Part shown: piece by piece, positions 11,765 to 12,024 of the stretch
Layout of the letters: each line of letters opens with the position of its first letter
Position numbering within the stretch: the stretch's first letter is position 1
Program-made: the position numbers and the translations under genes
Notes under the pieces: model-generated
Told to the model about the DNA's origin: nothing
Databases searched by the model: none
Seen by the model: the letters and a program-made list of their open reading frames with translations, nothing else
Source of the DNA: Spirochaetaceae bacterium
GTDB lineage: Bacteria > Spirochaetota > Spirochaetia > Treponematales > Breznakiellaceae
Length of the DNA stretch: 12,024 nucleotides
Assembly: GCA_031288215.1 (NCBI GenBank)
Contig: JAITRV010000292.1
Span: forward strand, 1 to 12,024
Direction: 5' to 3'

Positions 11765-12024
11765 GTGAAACGGCGTCTTGTACTCGGACTTATCACTGCA
11801 TCCATCGAATCGAAGATCCGCAGACTTTCAGTCCGCGCCCTCCCGTTCTCTCGGACCTCTGGTCGATGGACCTTTGGTCGATGGACCTTTGGTCGATGGA
11901 CCTCTGGTCCACATTTACATGGGGAGTCCTCCGGGGGGGCTCGGACCTCTGGTCTGTGGACCAGAGGTCCGGCGGTCTATGACTCTGCCGCCGGACCGTT
12001 GGTCCGCGCCCTCCCGTCTTTTCG
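11765..12024 (+). CDS. Unrecognised reading frame with in-frame palindromic repeats, 3' end beyond window
   Basis: A frame begins with GTG at 11765, with AAGGAGG exactly 7 nt upstream, and stays open for 86 codons to the window edge. An in-frame ATG at 11747 is an alternative with a poorer SD. The first residues (MKRRLVLGLITASIESKI) look like an ordinary protein start, basic then hydrophobic. From about residue 30 the frame consists of the 15-bp repeats and reads as a repeated GRWTF/GRWTS pentapeptide, then Gly/Ser/Arg/Pro-rich residues. VRALP occurs twice, 57 codons apart. I recognise no family. Either the repeats invaded a real gene in frame, or only the start is a real gene. The opposite strand is also open from the edge to a stop at 11793, so coding on + is supported mainly by the SD. 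Confidence 0.45.
   Translation, partial: MKRRLVLGLITASIESKIRRLSVRALPFSRTSGRWTFGRWTFGRWTSGPHLHGESSGGARTSGLWTRGPAVYDSAAGPLVRALPSF
11852..12006. repeat. Cluster of 15-bp GGACC-NNN-GGTC palindromic repeats
   Basis: Four adjacent 15-bp units start at 11852, 11867, 11882 and 11897, each (C/T)GGACC-NNN-GGTC plus two bases. Two more at 11942 and 11957 keep the 15-bp register and together form a perfect 13-bp stem (11942-11954 with 11959-11971, TGTG loop). A last copy, CGGACC-GTT-GGTCCG, lies at 11992-12006. A 16-nt direct repeat, GTCCGCGCCCTCCCGT, flanks the cluster at 11831-11846 and 12002-12017, 171 bp apart, so a larger repeat unit may continue beyond the edge. Confidence 0.8.

Noticed and set aside
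11852..12006. CRISPR array
   Set aside because: Units are 15 bp, directly adjacent and without unique spacers of 30-40 bp; no cas gene is present.
11793..12024. Minus-strand frame open from the window edge to a stop at 11793
   Set aside because: Its openness follows from the palindromic repeats, which read similarly on both strands; no start or SD is visible. The plus-strand frame has a strong SD. It remains possible that a gene enters from the right.

Overview
The window looks like chromosomal DNA from a GC-rich spirochaete, most likely a Treponema-like organism. The basis is gene content and order: rpsT, an HU-family gene, lnt and further downstream rho and rpmE lie on one strand, an order I recall from Treponema pallidum. 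Other pointers are a ComFB-domain protein, a Rho with a long acidic N-terminal extension, and a bactofilin. The species cannot be fixed from the sequence alone.

Layout. At 1-1951 (+) an HD-domain phosphohydrolase, cut by the left edge, is followed by a ComFB-domain protein with an extra beta-rich C-terminal half. A tRNA-Pro(UGG) lies on the minus strand at 1982-2054 with its own promoter. The spacer 2055-2475 holds that promoter, an 82-bp imperfect palindrome and a near-consensus rex promoter. rex and an RlmK-like methyltransferase overlap as a plus-strand pair (2476-4154). From 4284 to 10991 everything is on the minus strand. In transcription order these are a 56-aa zinc-ribbon-like protein that I found by eye, then rpsT, HU, lnt, a response regulator with a coiled-coil tail, a bactofilin and pncC, then rho with its own promoter and a leader of about 190 nt, then rpmE. 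From rpsT to pncC the genes overlap or nearly touch and are probably one operon. It joins translation and nucleoid genes to envelope maturation (lnt), cytoskeleton (bactofilin) and signalling (REC protein).

The right end (about 11100-12024) is the accessory, least explained part. It contains a possible transposase remnant and a perfect 19-nt palindrome. Next come four A/T tracts spaced about one helical turn apart, just upstream of an extended -10 promoter. Then there is about 200 nt of densely self-complementary sequence that looks like an undescribed structured RNA or mRNA leader, followed by two more hairpins. Last is an AAGGAGG ribosome-binding site with a GTG-initiated reading frame that runs off the window. 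That frame contains 15-bp palindromic repeats of the form GGACC-NNN-GGTC, in frame. This RNA-plus-repeat-ORF arrangement is the best candidate for something new here, but its function is unknown and all folding was done by eye.
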